NCBI RefSeq assembly: GCF_051106095.1
Contig: NC_135783.1
Coordinates: 327,071,822 to 327,135,821 of the forward strand
Direction: 5' to 3'
Length of the DNA stretch: 64,000 bases
Source of the DNA: Pogona vitticeps
Lineage: Eukaryota > Chordata > Lepidosauria > Squamata > Agamidae
Shown here in pieces: positions 23,690 through 36,353 of this stretch (position 1 is its first letter; every line of letters begins with the position of its first letter). A program made the position numbers and the translations under genes. Below the pieces are notes generated by a model that had not been told where the DNA came from, made no database searches, and saw only the letters and a program-made list of their open reading frames with translations.

Positions 23690-24550
23690 GATTCTTTAAT
23701 TGAATTTTTTTTTCTTCTGCTGTCCCCAGAACAGCACTGAAGGCAGTTGACTAACAAGCAGTAAAATAACATTATAAATAATATAAGAACAGAAATAGAA
23801 AGACAGCAACAAAACTAAGAACAGCAATTTAAAAGAGAGGGAGGGATGGAGGGAGTAGACACTAATGGCACGTCCATTAAAACAATTCTCAGTAGAATCA
23901 AAAAACACTTAAGACCCAAAACTTTTCTAAAGTGGAAAGTTTTTACTATATGGTCAAAAACTGTCAGTGAGGGGGCAAGATGGACTCAGCATATGAGATG
24001 TCTTTGTAAGCCTTTCAAAGCTAAAAGGGATATTGGGAAGAAGACCTTCCGTGCCATTTGCCATCATTTTTCCTGATCACTGCTCGTATATTTGCAATTT
24101 CAAAGTCTCATCTGCCATAGTGACACATATGTCAGCTTCACTCAGCTGGGTTGCTATTAGAGATGCAAAATTTCTGAAAATGTCCATTTTTTTCTGGGGA
24201 AAAAGCATTGTTAGAAGTGTTTTTATTTTATATTTTCTTATAAGAATGCCGGTGTTCTTTAGAAATGTAAAATATCTGAAAACTTCCAAATTTAAAGCAG
24301 TAAGGCACAAAAATCCATTTAAAACCACCCCCCAAGCTGGTGTAGCTGGTGCACTAGTTTTAAATGAACAAATATTCTCTAGGCACTGCCAAATTCTAGA
24401 CATCCAGGCTGAGAGACAATCTAGGAGCACCCCCAAGCTGCACACCTGTGTTTTCAGAGAGACTGTAACCCCATTCAGCACAGTCTGCCTCCCTATACCT
24501 TGAACTGCCTTTTGACTGATCAGTAGCTCTTCTGTTTTGTCTGGATTTTC
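23690..24550 (-). mobile_element. Old L2 relic in two blocks
   Basis: The left block (23690-24080) mirrors the L2 3' end: an AT-rich untranslated part followed by 'ttctaaagtggaaagttttt', corresponding to the intact element's FLFQK region. The right block (24385-24550), read on the minus strand, gives 'DKTEELLISQ', then 'LNGVTVSLKTQVCSLGVLLD', aligned with DKTEVLL ... LNGVTLPLRDRVRSLGVLLD of the intact L2. The sequence between them is not recognisable, so this is one decayed copy with an internal replacement or two copies. Confidence 0.75.
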
Positions 24551-27324
24551 TGTTTTTTTGTTGCTGTTTTTTCACACTCATTCATTACATTACTGACACC
24601 AGACACTGATCTAGAGCTGAAACAGGTTCCTTGGATTTAGATGGCAAGGAGAGATAGAGCTGAAGAGATAGAATTATGGGGGCAGTTTTTTGGTTCATTA
24701 AGCTGATTCTCCTCTTAGATGCTTCTTGATAATATACCCACCGCCTTCCCCTTTTCAGCAGATGATCCACAGGTGCAAGCAGATGATCCACAGGTGCTCA
24801 TCAATATTCCCAATAAACAACCTGTCTCTTCCCATCCTCACATTCAGATTGACTTCAGATAGGAACGTCAGTTTCCCAAAATAACATATAACAGTAGGAA
24901 ACGGCTTGAGGGAGACAAATGAAGAGCTTTTGAACAATGTGTGCATTGTGCCAGATGAAGAGGTTAAGCCGCATCTTCTCCTTCTGCTTAAGAAACACAT
25001 ATTGCAAGCCAAGGAGAATATTTGCTTTTCAACCAGTTCTCTCTCATCCTGGAATTTAGCTTCCATTGAGAGAAAGGCAGTGGCGCGACACAATTGTTTA
25101 TTTGCGTGCACTTCCATATTTGGTAACCTTATCCATCGCTTCTTGGCCATAAGATCAGACAGCACCACAAGCTGCCACACCTCATGTTTCTGAAGCAATC
25201 CATCTGCTTCCGCAGCATTAGATTTGTCTTTGTTTAATTTCCCTCAGTGAGTCACTTCCTTTTTGTTAAGGGAGGTTTTGTGCTGATTGTTATGCTCTGT
25301 AGACCTTGTATCTCTTGGTTGCCTAAGTTCCAACTGTAGCAGGCATTCATTAGCTGGAATACTCTGTGTTATGCTGAAGACCTTGATGGAAGATTTTGTT
25401 TGGTTTGGTTCTTCTCAGGTTATAACCTGAAACATTAAGCATTGTGGACATATCATATATGCCATGGAATACTGGGCATGAGTGCATGCCCTTGCCATGT
25501 TTTCACCTTTACTTCAAAAGCAGAAAATTAAAAGGTCACACTGGTGAAGTGCTTGAATTTCCTTCCCATAGTGTATCTGGTGCCCAACTGTATGTTCAGA
25601 ATTTCCATTAATGTGTTTCCAACTTAGTCCCTTAGGGGAATCCAACAGATTGTCCCCAAGCCTACATTATTTGTCTTACAAAGGAAGAGTCTGGATAGAT
25701 GGAGAGAGGGTTCCAGAAACCTTAGAGTTACATGATGCTTTTCTTGGAGAATCATGTTGTATGCTCCCCAAAGTCCACTCTGCTATTATTCTGTCCTCAT
25801 AGCAAATGGAAGTATTTTTATTTGTTTTATTTATAGGCAATATTGGGGCCAAAGAAAGCTGCACTCTCTGTACATGTTGCTTGCAGGAAATCATGCTGCC
25901 TCCGGACTTCAATTCAAATTATATTTTAAAGTTGATGAATTGAAGACAGAAGAGGGTTTTGTACAGGTGCGCTGGTGGGACGGCAATCCCTCCTCGAGCT
26001 AATCCCATCTAGAAACAGAACTAAGGCTTCATTCACACATTGCATTTCTCATGGATGTTCAAAATGAGTAGAACTTTTGGAAATCTTCTGGAAACACCAA
26101 TATATGTTTTCTTGGCTCCAGAGTCAGCTCTGCACTGAGGTACACTGGGACAAACTGTACAGACAGTGGATTTGGGAGGAGGGGCAAAATGAGAATTAAG
26201 AAGGTTTAACTTCAGTACAAGTACACACCCCATCACAAACCCAAAGATGTAAAGGGGGAAAACCCTATTGACATTTATAGAATTCTTCCACCCTTACCCC
26301 CTCTCCCCCTCCCCTTATTTCTTAACCAACATTGAGAGGATCACAGAATGTCACGTTTGAGAACAGACTTCTGCCTGGAAGCCTAGTTTGAGATAAAAAT
26401 CCTATTCAGTCATTTTCTACTTGGTTGTTATCAACATTCTTAGAGAGATGAGTGACTGGCTCCTCTTTTCTGCATTATAACTTTTGCCTTTTGAGAAGGA
26501 ATACATTGGAAGAGGTGAAACGTCTGCTCCTACATAGGCTCTATGTGTGAGCCTACATGTGATTTCCTAGGGTTCTTTCTCCTGTGAGGAGCTTACACAG
26601 AAGTAAAATTTTTGTCCAGTTCATTGTGTTGTTTTCCATGTGAAGAAATGCCAAGGGAAAGGAGGATAAGCCAGTTGCTCCTTTCTAAGGGCGTTGATAA
26701 GAATTGGGTAAGTAATGAATGAATAGGGCCAGAGAACTTTCACCTTTTGAACTCAGAACCAGCTGTTCTACCCAGAGTGCTGTGTTCCACATAATGTCCC
26801 TCTGACAGTAACACCTCCAGTTTGAGCTTAACGAAAAGCTCAAAATGCTAAGTCGTCTTTGATTGCAACTTTGGTAAACACCCACTTTCTTTTATCTGAT
26901 CATCTTTCATCATCTTCCCTGCCTCTGTCTCCTCCCTTCCCATTTGTCTCTGACATCTGCTGTTCATTGTTGTTAAGATGGGCCCAGGCATGAATCTCTT
27001 TCACAGAATGTGTTTAGATTCCAGACATCAATTCTGGGCAGCGGTGATGGCAGGGTGAGTGGGGAGAAGAATTCCAAAAGGGTTTATTTCCGGTATGAAC
27101 TGGATGATAAGCCCAAACAAAAACACATTGTAGGATTGGAAATCCAGGCTACCGACATTTAGCAGGACAAAGCAATGTATCACTGCTTGATTTGAAAGTG
27201 GGTGGAAAGCATTCATTTGCACAACAACATAAAGCTTTCGCTACAGAAATTTAGGTTATTTATATCAACATTATGTGTGTGCCTGATGCTGAAGCATGCT
27301 GGGACTATCCAGCTTCCTGGTATT
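24551..27324. other. No gene; short tandem duplication
   Basis: No recognisable gene or element in 2.8 kb. A 21-bp unit is tandemly duplicated at 24758-24797 ('gcagatgatccacaggtgc'). The stretch 25060-25290 has the non-repetitive, moderately GC-balanced look of a possible conserved noncoding element, with an AP-1-like 'tgagtca' near 25247. That is an impression only. Confidence 0.4.
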
Positions 27325-27806
27325 TGGTTGTTGTGGGTGTTTCGGGCTCTTTGGCCGTGTTCTGAAAGTTGTTCTTCCTAACTTTTAGCCAGTCTCTGTG
27401 GCCGGCATCTTCAGAGGACAGCACTCTGTGTTCTGGTGTAGTTGACTAGGGAGCGCAGTATTTATGGCTGTGAGATAGGCTTTTGTCTTTTCCTGTAGAT
27501 GGGTGATTAGTGTGCTTTGTTGTGGGTGTATTGTTGTGCTAAGGAGAAGAGATCTCTTCTCCTTAGCACAACAATACACCCACAACAAGACACACTAATC
27601 ACCTATCTACAGGAAAAGTCAAAAGCCTATCTCACAGCCATGAATACTCAGTTCCCTAACAAACTGCACCAGAGCACAGAATGCTGTCCTCTGAAGATGC
27701 CGGCCTCAGAGACTGGTGAAACGTTAGGAAGAACGACCTTCAGAACACAGCCAAAGAGCCCGAAAAACCCACAACAACCATTAGATCCTGGCCATGAAAG
27801 CCTTCA
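27325..27806. mobile_element. Head-to-head pair of Penelope-like repeats (456-bp palindrome)
   Basis: Two arms of 228 bases (27325-27552 and 27553-27780) are inverted copies with no spacer. The central 'ctaaggagaaga' | 'tcttctccttag' palindrome is perfect around the 'gatc' centre. Both arms carry the repeat also seen at 21845 and 29621. The right arm continues to 27806 with the outer end ('ggccatgaaagccttc') that the left arm lacks. Inverted, partly truncated pairs are a known habit of Penelope-like elements. Element family is inferred; the palindrome is plain in the sequence. No protein domain is visible. Confidence 0.7.
27691..27722 (+). ncRNA. Hammerhead-ribozyme-like core (tentative)
   Basis: 'CTGAAGA' matches the hammerhead consensus CUGANGA. 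It is followed by a short helix ('gccgg' pairing with 'ctggt' at 27699-27703 and 27713-27717, with wobble) and then 'GAAAC'. The same arrangement occurs at 29626-29657. Hammerhead motifs are known in Penelope-like elements. I cannot identify a convincing stem III with a GUC or similar cleavage site, and there is one extra base before stem II, so it may be a chance or inactive resemblance. Confidence 0.25.
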
Positions 27807-27873
27807 TGAATACATTCCTAGTATTTGTACTATTTATCAGGTCTCATTATAATTGTTGAACATTTGGTAGTTT

Positions 27874-27919
27874 GGTGTGTGTGTGTGTGTGTGTGTGTGT
27901 GTCAGAGAGAGAGAGAGAG
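27874..27919. repeat. (GT)n-(GA)n microsatellite
   Basis: A run of GT dinucleotides to 27902 followed by GA dinucleotides (27905-27919). Confidence 0.95.
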
Positions 27920-28235
27920 GCTACTTTGTTTGTTTTTAAAAAGATAATCACAGTATTGGGGGCATGGGAAGTACACATTTTGTCTCTCCCTGAAATAAAT
28001 AATATATCACTTTCCACCACAATAGACTCCATTCTGGATTACAATTTATTAAACTTAATCTCTACAACCATGGCCAGATGAATGCACTTTTTGTTGCCTG
28101 AGGCAAAAAATAAATAAATAAAAAGAGTGATTATTGTTGCAGTTTTGAATGTCTCCTTTTACTACACCATAGAAATACAGAGATCCACAGAAAAAAATAG
28201 CAACAAGTTGTCCAGTGTCCACCTCTTTCTCAATA

Positions 28236-29512
28236 CAAGGGGGTGCTGGTAAGTATTGAGCCTTTCCTAGAAAAACATTGAGCTGGAAGCTATAACCGCC
28301 ATGCTAATCTACATATTCTCCTAGGATGTCAATGCACTTGCAACATCTGTCCTGCAGCTTCTTAAGTCCCTGCAAATAAAATTCTTCCGACTCCTGGTGT
28401 AACCACTCATTTCCAGCATTAGTTGCCTCCAGAACACTCTCAAATCATTGTCCCTTTAGGTGTTTTTGAGTTGGGGGAGCAGATAATAGTCAAAAGGAGC
28501 CAGGTTGGGAGAATAGGGTGGATGGGGCATCACTTAAAAGCCTAAAGATGTTGGTTTTGCCATTGTTTCACCTGCAGTGTGTGACAAGGCATTGTCATGC
28601 AAGAGGATGACACCTTTGGAGAGCTTTCCTCAGTGTTTTTCCTTGATGTTTTGCCTCAACTTCATCAATAAAGCACAGTAATATTTTGCATTGATGGTTG
28701 AACCTTGTTGGAGGTAGTCCACTAGCAGAACTCCCTTCTTATGCCAAAAAACTGTTGCCGTTTGCTTCTGCACTGACCTTTGCACTCGGAATTTCCACTG
28801 TGCCTCCGTTCCTTAGACTGTTCCTTTGTCTCAGGATCATAGCAGTAGATCCATGTCTCATCACCAGTTACCAGGTTGCCCAGGAAATCTGACTCATTTC
28901 TTGCAAAATGTTCCAAAACAGCCTCCGATAACTCCACACATTTCCTCTTTTGTTTGGTTATCAAAATTTGGGAGTCCTCTTTGCTGCCAGCTTTCTCATT
29001 TCCAAGTCATTGTGGATAATGGCACCAACTCTCTCATATGATATTCTCAGATATATAGCAATACTTTTGGCTGATATTCGGCTGTCCTCCATGATCATGT
29101 CATGAATGGCTTTCACATTTGCAGGCACAGAGACAGAAACACTCTTCCACTGGGTTTATCACTTTCAACAGTGAAATGGCCAGTTTTAAAATTGACTACT
29201 CAATGTTTAACTGTTGCATATGAAGGGCCACAGTCACCCATAGTTTGTGATATTTCATCATGGATCTGTTTTGCACCTTTCCTTTGGAGAAACAGGGACT
29301 TGATTATATTCCTATTCTCTTCCACACTGAACTTTTCTGGAGGTGCTGCCACGTTCACTTTGGACCTGAATGTGAAATATAAGTTAAAATCATAAGTAGT
29401 TGATTTTTTCACCATTGAATACAGACAAATTGGCCAATACACCCTGCAATTTATAGCTTCCTAGGTCAATTTTTTTTCTGGGAAAGGCTCAATACCTATC
29501 AGCACCCCCTCA
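28236..29512 (-). mobile_element. Near full-length mariner DNA transposon
   Basis: The element is 1277 bp, the usual mariner length. Terminal inverted repeats of roughly 55 bp begin 'caagggggtgctggtaagta' on the left and, reverse-complemented, 'tgagggggtgctgataggta' on the right. Both ends abut TA dinucleotides (28234-28235 and 29513-29514), the mariner target duplication. A decayed transposase is on the minus strand. Both ends are intact enough to define the element, but the coding region is broken, so it is a dead copy. Confidence 0.92.
28720..29442 (-). pseudogene. Mariner transposase, decayed
   Basis: The N-terminal part (29442-29200) reads 'VNVAAPPEKFSVEENRNIIK' and 'GAKQIHDEISQTMGDCGPSY', the helix-turn-helix DNA-binding region of mariner transposases. 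The catalytic part (28964-28722) contains 'QKRKCVELSEAVLEHF', 'LGNLVTGDETWIYCYDPETK' with the first catalytic Asp in TGDE, and 'EQSKERRHSG'. The two parts lie in different frames, separated by worn sequence. The region carrying the later catalytic residues (below 28720) is only faintly recognisable. The protein would bind the element's inverted repeats and cut at TA sites in the nucleus, but no functional product is expected. Confidence 0.9.
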
Positions 29513-29620
29513 TAACTTTTGAATTTCAAAAACTGAAAGGAACAATTGGTTAGTGCTGGATAAATGAACAACCACCCCAGCCCAGAATAGTCTCTCACAG
29601 TCACTCAAACTCCTACTCCA

Positions 29621-29716
29621 GTCCTCTGAAGATGTTGGCCACAGAGACTGGCGAAACGTCAGGAAGAACAACCTTCAGAATATGGCCAAAGAGCCCCAAA
29701 AACCCCACAACAACCA
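29621..29716 (+). mobile_element. Penelope-like repeat, outer-end fragment
   Basis: The sequence from 'gtcctctgaagatg' through 'gactggcgaaacgtcaggaa' to 'cccacaacaacca' is the outer ~95 bases of the repeat also seen at 21845 and 27325-27806, in plus orientation. It includes the hammerhead-like core at 29626-29657, here with an intact 'ctggcgaaac'. Confidence 0.6.
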
Positions 29717-30824
29717 TAAAGACAGCTTGCAAGGTTCTCCTAAATGAAACTCCAGCAACAGGCTCCCTCACCAACCTATCCTCATCATTCCATGTATGAA
29801 AGTCTATTGAACAGTGTCTGTAAAGCTAATTTAAGGGGTCCAACACCTCCCCTAGAACGTACAGTGACTCTTCCCCATCACACTACTGCCACCTCCCAGC
29901 ACCTGCTACCTGAGGTTAGTGTCTCATTCTATCTAATTATGGGGCCAGTTCTACCTACAGTAATTGAAACCAATGAACAGATGTCAAAGAAAAGCCTAAC
30001 AGCTTATCACATTCTTCAGAATAAAACCTTATGAGCTTTACTGAAGCAAACAGCCCTTTTCCTCCAAGCATTGTTCTGACTATCTGCTCAGCCTCTAAAT
30101 ACACATCCTATCCATGTGAGGTCTAGAGATACCCTTTTGTATCATGTGGTTATCAGTTTGCAAGCTTATTCTCTGGAATAAGTCCCTCTAATTTTATTTC
30201 AGGCCACATGTTGTGCATAATTTGTAATCAATTATAAAAGATTAGGCCATCAGCACACTTAATAGGGTGGCCTTCACAGGGCAGATGGCAAAACAGCCTG
30301 TAGCGAATGAGGGTCTGGTGGACTATCTGGAAAACAAGTTTGGTCAAAAAGCTACAAGAATGAAACACTGTGCATTTGCTGGACATGGGAAAATTGACTC
30401 AAATTCCATATATTGCATTCTCATTTTTATTCCCATACACACAATGTTTTTGCACATGGAAATAGAAATGTACTTGTAGCTCAATGATTCATACATGAAC
30501 AAGAAGGACTCAAGGTCCATAATATTTTGCTGAAGGCATGTTTGGAAAATGATTGTGTCCATTAGAGGATTCTGGGAGGTGCAGTCCAAAAAAGTAATGC
30601 TTCCTAGCTGTGTTGAAGGATTCTTTGATTCTTTCAGCAGGACTGAAGATTTGAATCAGGTTTGCTTTGGAGCAGTTTGTGAGTCCCTTCAGACAAGACT
30701 CCCTTTGTCTTGGACAAGATCCACCTTTGTCCAAAAAGTCCACTTGTATTCAGAGTTCCTCCAAAGCAGTTCTACTTTACTTACCATACCTTCTTAAGAT
30801 CTTTTCACACATTAAAACTAGATA
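29717..30824. other. No gene; one MITE arm
   Basis: No gene recognised. 'ggattctgggaggtgcagtc' with 'caaaaaagtaatgcttcc' at 30567-30605 is one arm of the amniote palindromic MITE. The remaining sequence is unassigned. Confidence 0.45.
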
Positions 30825-31260
30825 CAGTGGTGCCCAGCTTGACAATTACCCCACTCCACGACAAATCCGCTTTACAATGGGGTTTTTGCGATCACTTTTG
30901 CAATCGCAAAATGATGTTTCAAAGGGCGATTTTCGCTTCATGACTATCGGTTCCTTGCTTCGGGAACCAATTCTTCACATTACGACGATCTAAAAACAGC
31001 TGATTGTCAGGTTTCAAAATGGCCACCCACTGTGCAAAGGGGCTCCCCACTGTGTTTAGGACGGATTCCTCGCTTAACAGGCACCAGAAAATGGCTGCCC
31101 TATGAAGGATCTTCGCTGGACGATGAGGTATTTCACCCATTAGAACGCATTAACCGGTTTTTAATGCACTCTAATGGGTTTTTTACTTTCGCTTGACAAC
31201 TATTTCGTTGTACAGCGATTTTACTGGAACAGATTATTGTTGTCAAGCGAGGCACCACTG
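30825..31260 (+). mobile_element. pogo/Tigger-like MITE, copy 1
   Basis: This 436-bp element begins 'cagtggtgcccagcttgaca' and ends with the inverted form 'tgtcaagcgaggcaccactg'. It is flanked by TA on both sides (30823-30824 and 31261-31262). It contains no transposase. Internal words ('aacagctgattgtc', 'ccattagaacgcatt', 'gttgtacagcgatttt') are shared with the element at 52858-53286 in opposite orientation. The CAGTGGTGCC end and TA duplication fit the pogo/Tigger branch of Tc1/mariner elements. Confidence 0.85.
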
Positions 31261-31300
31261 TATACTGAAAAGATAGAAGCAAGGGGCAGAAGTTCAATAA

Positions 31301-31520
31301 GGGGCTAGGTCAGCTCAGTGAGTTAGGTATCTAGCTGTGGAGCTAGAGTTTGGGAGTCCAATTTCCCAATGTACATCCCAGAAGAGCCACCCTGTGTAGC
31401 CTTTGGCAAGTTGTACAGTCCCAGGATGTCCCCAGAAGATAATGGTAAACCACTTCAGAATATTCTCTAACTAGACCCTGAAAAGGGTTGCCATAATTAA
31501 AAACTGACTTGACAGCATGT
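31301..31520 (+). mobile_element. tRNA-derived SINE with RTE-like tail
   Basis: The head 'gctaggtcagctcagtgagt' carries an A-box like sequence, and 'gggagtccaatttcc' about 40 bases on is a B-box. The body runs through 'cctttggcaagttgtacagt' and 'aatggtaaaccacttc'. The tail 'gggttgccataattaaaaac' / 'tgacttgacagc' resembles RTE-type LINE 3' ends. It would be transcribed by RNA polymerase III and moved by an RTE-clade LINE. A second, worse copy is at 19385-19525. Confidence 0.75.
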
Positions 31521-31850
31521 GACTGTGATTGTGATTGCAGTTATGGCAATGGTCATGGTATGGTTATGCACTAGAGTGAGAGAAGGGACCTTGTGCACAC
31601 ATGATGCATACAACATCTAGCCCTTTCCATCCATGCACAGAACACATGGGACAGGATCCTATTGAGCTTGAAAGTCCACCCAGTGCAACAATCACACCGG
31701 TTGTACAGATATTGTCACTGGCAAAGAAAGAGTAGTTTTATGTCATGAAGATCACTGCTTGCACATTAGTAATACTTGTGCAAGCAGCAAAATATTGAGG
31801 TGCCACATCAGCAGGACTTTTCTTTCAGCAGAAGTTCAAGAGAATATTGC

Positions 31851-31985
31851 CATAGAATTTTAGAGTTCCAAGTACCCTAAATTTCATCTGGCCCAACTAT
31901 ATACCAATGCATAGTGGAAGCATCTCTGACAGAAGGTGACCCAATCTTTGTCTAAAATTCCCCAATGAAAGAGAGCAGGGATTCA
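31851..31985 (-). mobile_element. CR1 LINE 3' end relic
   Basis: 'catagaattttagagttcc', then 'catctggcccaact', 'gcatagtggaagcatctctga' and 'tgacccaatctttg' follow the antisense of the CR1 3' untranslated end, which classically reads as 'catagaatcatagagttgg' and 'atctagtccaac' in this orientation. No coding part remains. It is strongly diverged. Confidence 0.6.
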
Positions 31986-32109
31986 CGATGAGGAGAAGAG
32001 GGGAGTAGAGTTGGCCACTAGGCCAGCTTCCAATATTGTGCTATTGCCTTGCTAATACACATATCATAATATGATCTATAAAGGAGATCCGCTGTGTCTG
32101 TAGCTACAC

Positions 32110-32317
32110 CTCTACAGACAGCCACACTGGCCAGGGAATTCTGGGAGCCATAATTCAGATAGGGAACTTTTTTCAAGGTCTGGTGGGGCCCGTGTGTGAT
32201 CCTGATCCCATGAGGATTTTCTGCATGTACAGCTGCTCACACAGAGGCTCCTTTTGGAGAGATCATGTGGAATGTTTATGCACAACATGCACTGAACATT
32301 GATTTTATCATTGGAAG
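32110..32317. repeat. MITE-arm fragment and unassigned sequence
   Basis: 'ggccagggaattctgggagc' near 32130 is an arm of the palindromic amniote MITE. The rest of the interval is not recognised. Confidence 0.35.
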
Positions 32318-32668
32318 GCAGCCCATCTAGGAGAAGGAAAACTCCAGTTTCAAACCTCCACTGCCTTGTGGCTATATCCACTCATGGAAAAGGCTTCAGG
32401 AGTTAACCTAAAGGCAAAATCCAGAGCTGGAGTCCCGGAGGCAGTTCATATCATTCTGCCAACTCCTGTGACGTTGCTGGAAGCAATTGTATTGGCTCTT
32501 TCCTTTCCATTGGACCATTTCAGCTGTGTGGAGAGGGGGGATCTGCTGCTTGGGTAACAGCCTATCCTCCATACTAATTTACCGAGGCTTCGTGCTCTGG
32601 AGAGGACACTTCTTGATACAGAGCATGTTCCCATAGTCTCTTGAGACTGAAGCATGCCTATGTATGAT
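32318..32668 (+). repeat. LINE-derived repeat, copy without the L2 insertion
   Basis: From 'ggaaggcagcccatctagga' to 'tagtctcttgagactgaagc' this is the uninterrupted counterpart of the repeat split at 46845-46969 and 50335-50850. Relative to that copy it lacks about 300 bases (50493-50794) that encode a zinc-finger-like motif, so it is internally deleted or a derivative form. It contains no frame of its own. It serves as an 'empty site' that fixes where the L2 inserted in the other copy. Confidence 0.8.
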
Positions 32669-32679
32669 GTATATCTTGC

Positions 32680-32805
32680 CCCATTGTTGTTCTGGGCAGC
32701 TTACAGCATAATAAAACAAATACACAAATGTAAAACAGTTATCAAATTAATAAATAAATCAAGTAAAATTAACAGAACATACAACAAAGGGTATAACATT
32801 CCAAA
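32680..32805 (-). mobile_element. L2/CR1-type 3' tail fragment
   Basis: 'ttctgggcagcttacagcat' followed by an A-rich stretch of 'aataaaac', 'tgtaaaacag' and 'aataaataaatc' is the antisense of an L2-type 3' end ('gtaagctgccc'). Only the untranslated tail is left. Confidence 0.6.
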
Positions 32806-33609
32806 TAGACAGCACCAATCTGGCAGTACTTACTGTATCCTTTTCCACACAGAGACACATGTTTACAAGTGCAGACGTTCCGATGAGGACAGTGAAGGCC
32901 TGTTCAGGAGGCAGACTAAATTCCCCCCCCCCAAGCAGGGAATGGGAAATATTTTGATCTACTTGCCCTTACATGCATGTACGTGCACGTACACTCACAT
33001 ACACACTTCAGGCAACACAGATATCACAAAGCAAAATCTTTACAAGATTGAGAAGAGTTCACTGTTGCCCCTAGCCCCATCATCAGTCTCACATAATCGA
33101 TGCCAGGCCATTCTCTGGATTTGAGAAGTAGACGAAGCTCGGGTCAGTGCTTCCTCTGTCTCAGCTGATTTCCTCCCACTTCTTTGAAATCTGCTTAGCA
33201 TTTATTCCTGCTCTGCCACTTTCACGCATGCATGCCGCCTAAGAAAAATGTCAAGAAAGCCCTATGATAATGAGTGATTTGCTTCCTTGCAGGCAACTTA
33301 TTAAAAAGAAGGGGGAAATGGAGCCAGTTGCCACTTTGTGAGCACTTTCTGATGTTTCTGCTTCAGTCTGACAGTGACTATGAATAGCCAGTGACTATGG
33401 ATAGCCAGATCAAACCCCAGGGCCATATACACTATCAAATAAGGCAGCGTCATATTTTCTACTCTAAGCACAAGACAGACAACTGTGGAGGGTCTGGTGG
33501 CTGCACCCTCCACACACACGGTAGATACTCCTATGGGCTCTTTATACTGATATATTAGATTCATGAACCATCCCACTAGCACAAGCAGTACTCTGGGACA
33601 GTTCACAAC
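32806..33609. other. No recognisable gene
   Basis: No gene or defined repeat. A small local duplication of 'gtgactatgaatagcca' / 'gtgactatggatagcca' occurs at 33370-33404. The 156-aa frame ending at 33124 covers an L2 tail and is not a gene. Confidence 0.4.
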
Positions 33610-35250
<1,641 letters not shown>

Positions 35251-35968
35251 CAGGGTGCAAGTGCCTTGTTTACATCATCAGGCCTTACACTGAATGAAAC
35301 TGAAACAATAAAACCTGACTAGACATCTCGATCCAATCTACTAAGAGGGGTCAACATCCCAATGGATGCATTCACTCTTGGATCTTAAATGGGCTGCCAG
35401 TCAGTTGCAAAATTCTAGCTTCCACTGAAGTTGAAGTAAAGCTACAATTCCACCTCTTGGGCCATTTAAAAAAAGGTGTCCGTCAGAAGACAGCAATTTG
35501 CCCTCCTCAACCTTGGAGGACTGCAGTCGGTCAGAGGCCTGCGCTTTGCAATCACTGTGTTGGATGCCAAAATCACATAGTCAAAGATCATAAATTGAAG
35601 AAGCCATGAGGCTAATATTAGATGTGAATGTGCACCATGCAGGTCTCTTAGAAGCTGCTCCCTTGGGATCCTTTTGTAGTTTGCGGTCTAAGTACTTGAT
35701 GAAAATCAGCAGTATGAAATAACTTTTTTTTTTAACATTTCAAGGACACGTTCATCCGCAAAGGCATTTGTGTACTAAAGGTATTTAAAAGTGCTTTTTG
35801 AGATCCAGGCTTTCCAAGGCCACTTGCAACATATATATTTACAATAAGCCATGTCTATCACATGTTCTAGCTGGCGGGGCAGAAGGCACAGCAGCTAATG
35901 GTGGGCAGAACAAAACCAGAGATGAAACTAGATGCTCACAGAAAGATAGAGACAGAAGGAAAGAAGAG
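35251..35968. other. Worn L2-like remainder, no gene
   Basis: The first 300 bases may continue the L2 relic upstream (reverse transcriptase N-terminal part), but I cannot confirm it. The remainder shows no gene. Confidence 0.35.
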
Positions 35969-35969
35969 A

Positions 35970-36066
<97 letters not shown>
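35969..36066. repeat. (CT)n-(CA)n-(GA)n compound microsatellite
   Basis: About 28 nt of CT, 27 nt of CA and 44 nt of GA. The CT and GA blocks are mutual reverse complements, so the tract can fold into a hairpin with the CA block in the loop, and each purine-pyrimidine block is also H-DNA prone. Confidence 0.97.
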
Positions 36067-36067
<1 letters not shown>

Positions 36068-36251
36068 CAGGCAAGCTTCATTCTGTAACTCATTCACAAT
36101 TCAGCTGAGAAGTAGAAAAATATACCCTGCCCATAAATTAGAAATGTCCCTACCTGTTGTGATTTTCTTCTATGTGTGATATCAAAGTTGGGCAGTTTAC
36201 TTATTCATTCATGTTCATTTTCTCATTTCTGCTCACAATTCATTTGCACAG

Positions 36252-36353
36252 GATGGACATTGGAGTGGAACAGGAGCGGAACACAGCCGGGCCCTGGTCT
36301 ACCACCTCTGGTTTGACGGCACAGACAAACAGGATGGCTTTGAGTGGCCTTAG
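36252..36353 (+). CDS. Candidate terminal host exon, unknown protein
   Basis: A pyrimidine-rich tract ('tcattttctcatttctgctc') ends in 'tttgcacag' at 36251, a good 3' splice site. The following frame reads 33 codons, 'DGHWSGTGAEHSRALVYHLW' and 'FDGTDKQDGFEWP', then TAG at 36351-36353. The segment is GC-richer than its surroundings and has two CpGs. If real, it would be the last coding exon of a plus-strand gene whose other exons lie outside what I can recognise. No AATAAA follows closely. The overlapping frame starting MDIGVEQ (96 aa in total) is an alternative reading. A chance frame is quite possible. Confidence 0.27.
   Translation, partial: DGHWSGTGAEHSRALVYHLWFDGTDKQDGFEWP

Noticed and set aside
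25754-26002. Possible exon near 25914 after 'tgcttgcag'
   Set aside because: The acceptor is fair, but the downstream frames hit stops early and no donor or domain supports it.
31301-31375. A tRNA gene
   Set aside because: A- and B-box-like words exist but the cloverleaf is not maintained and a SINE body and tail follow; it is a SINE head.
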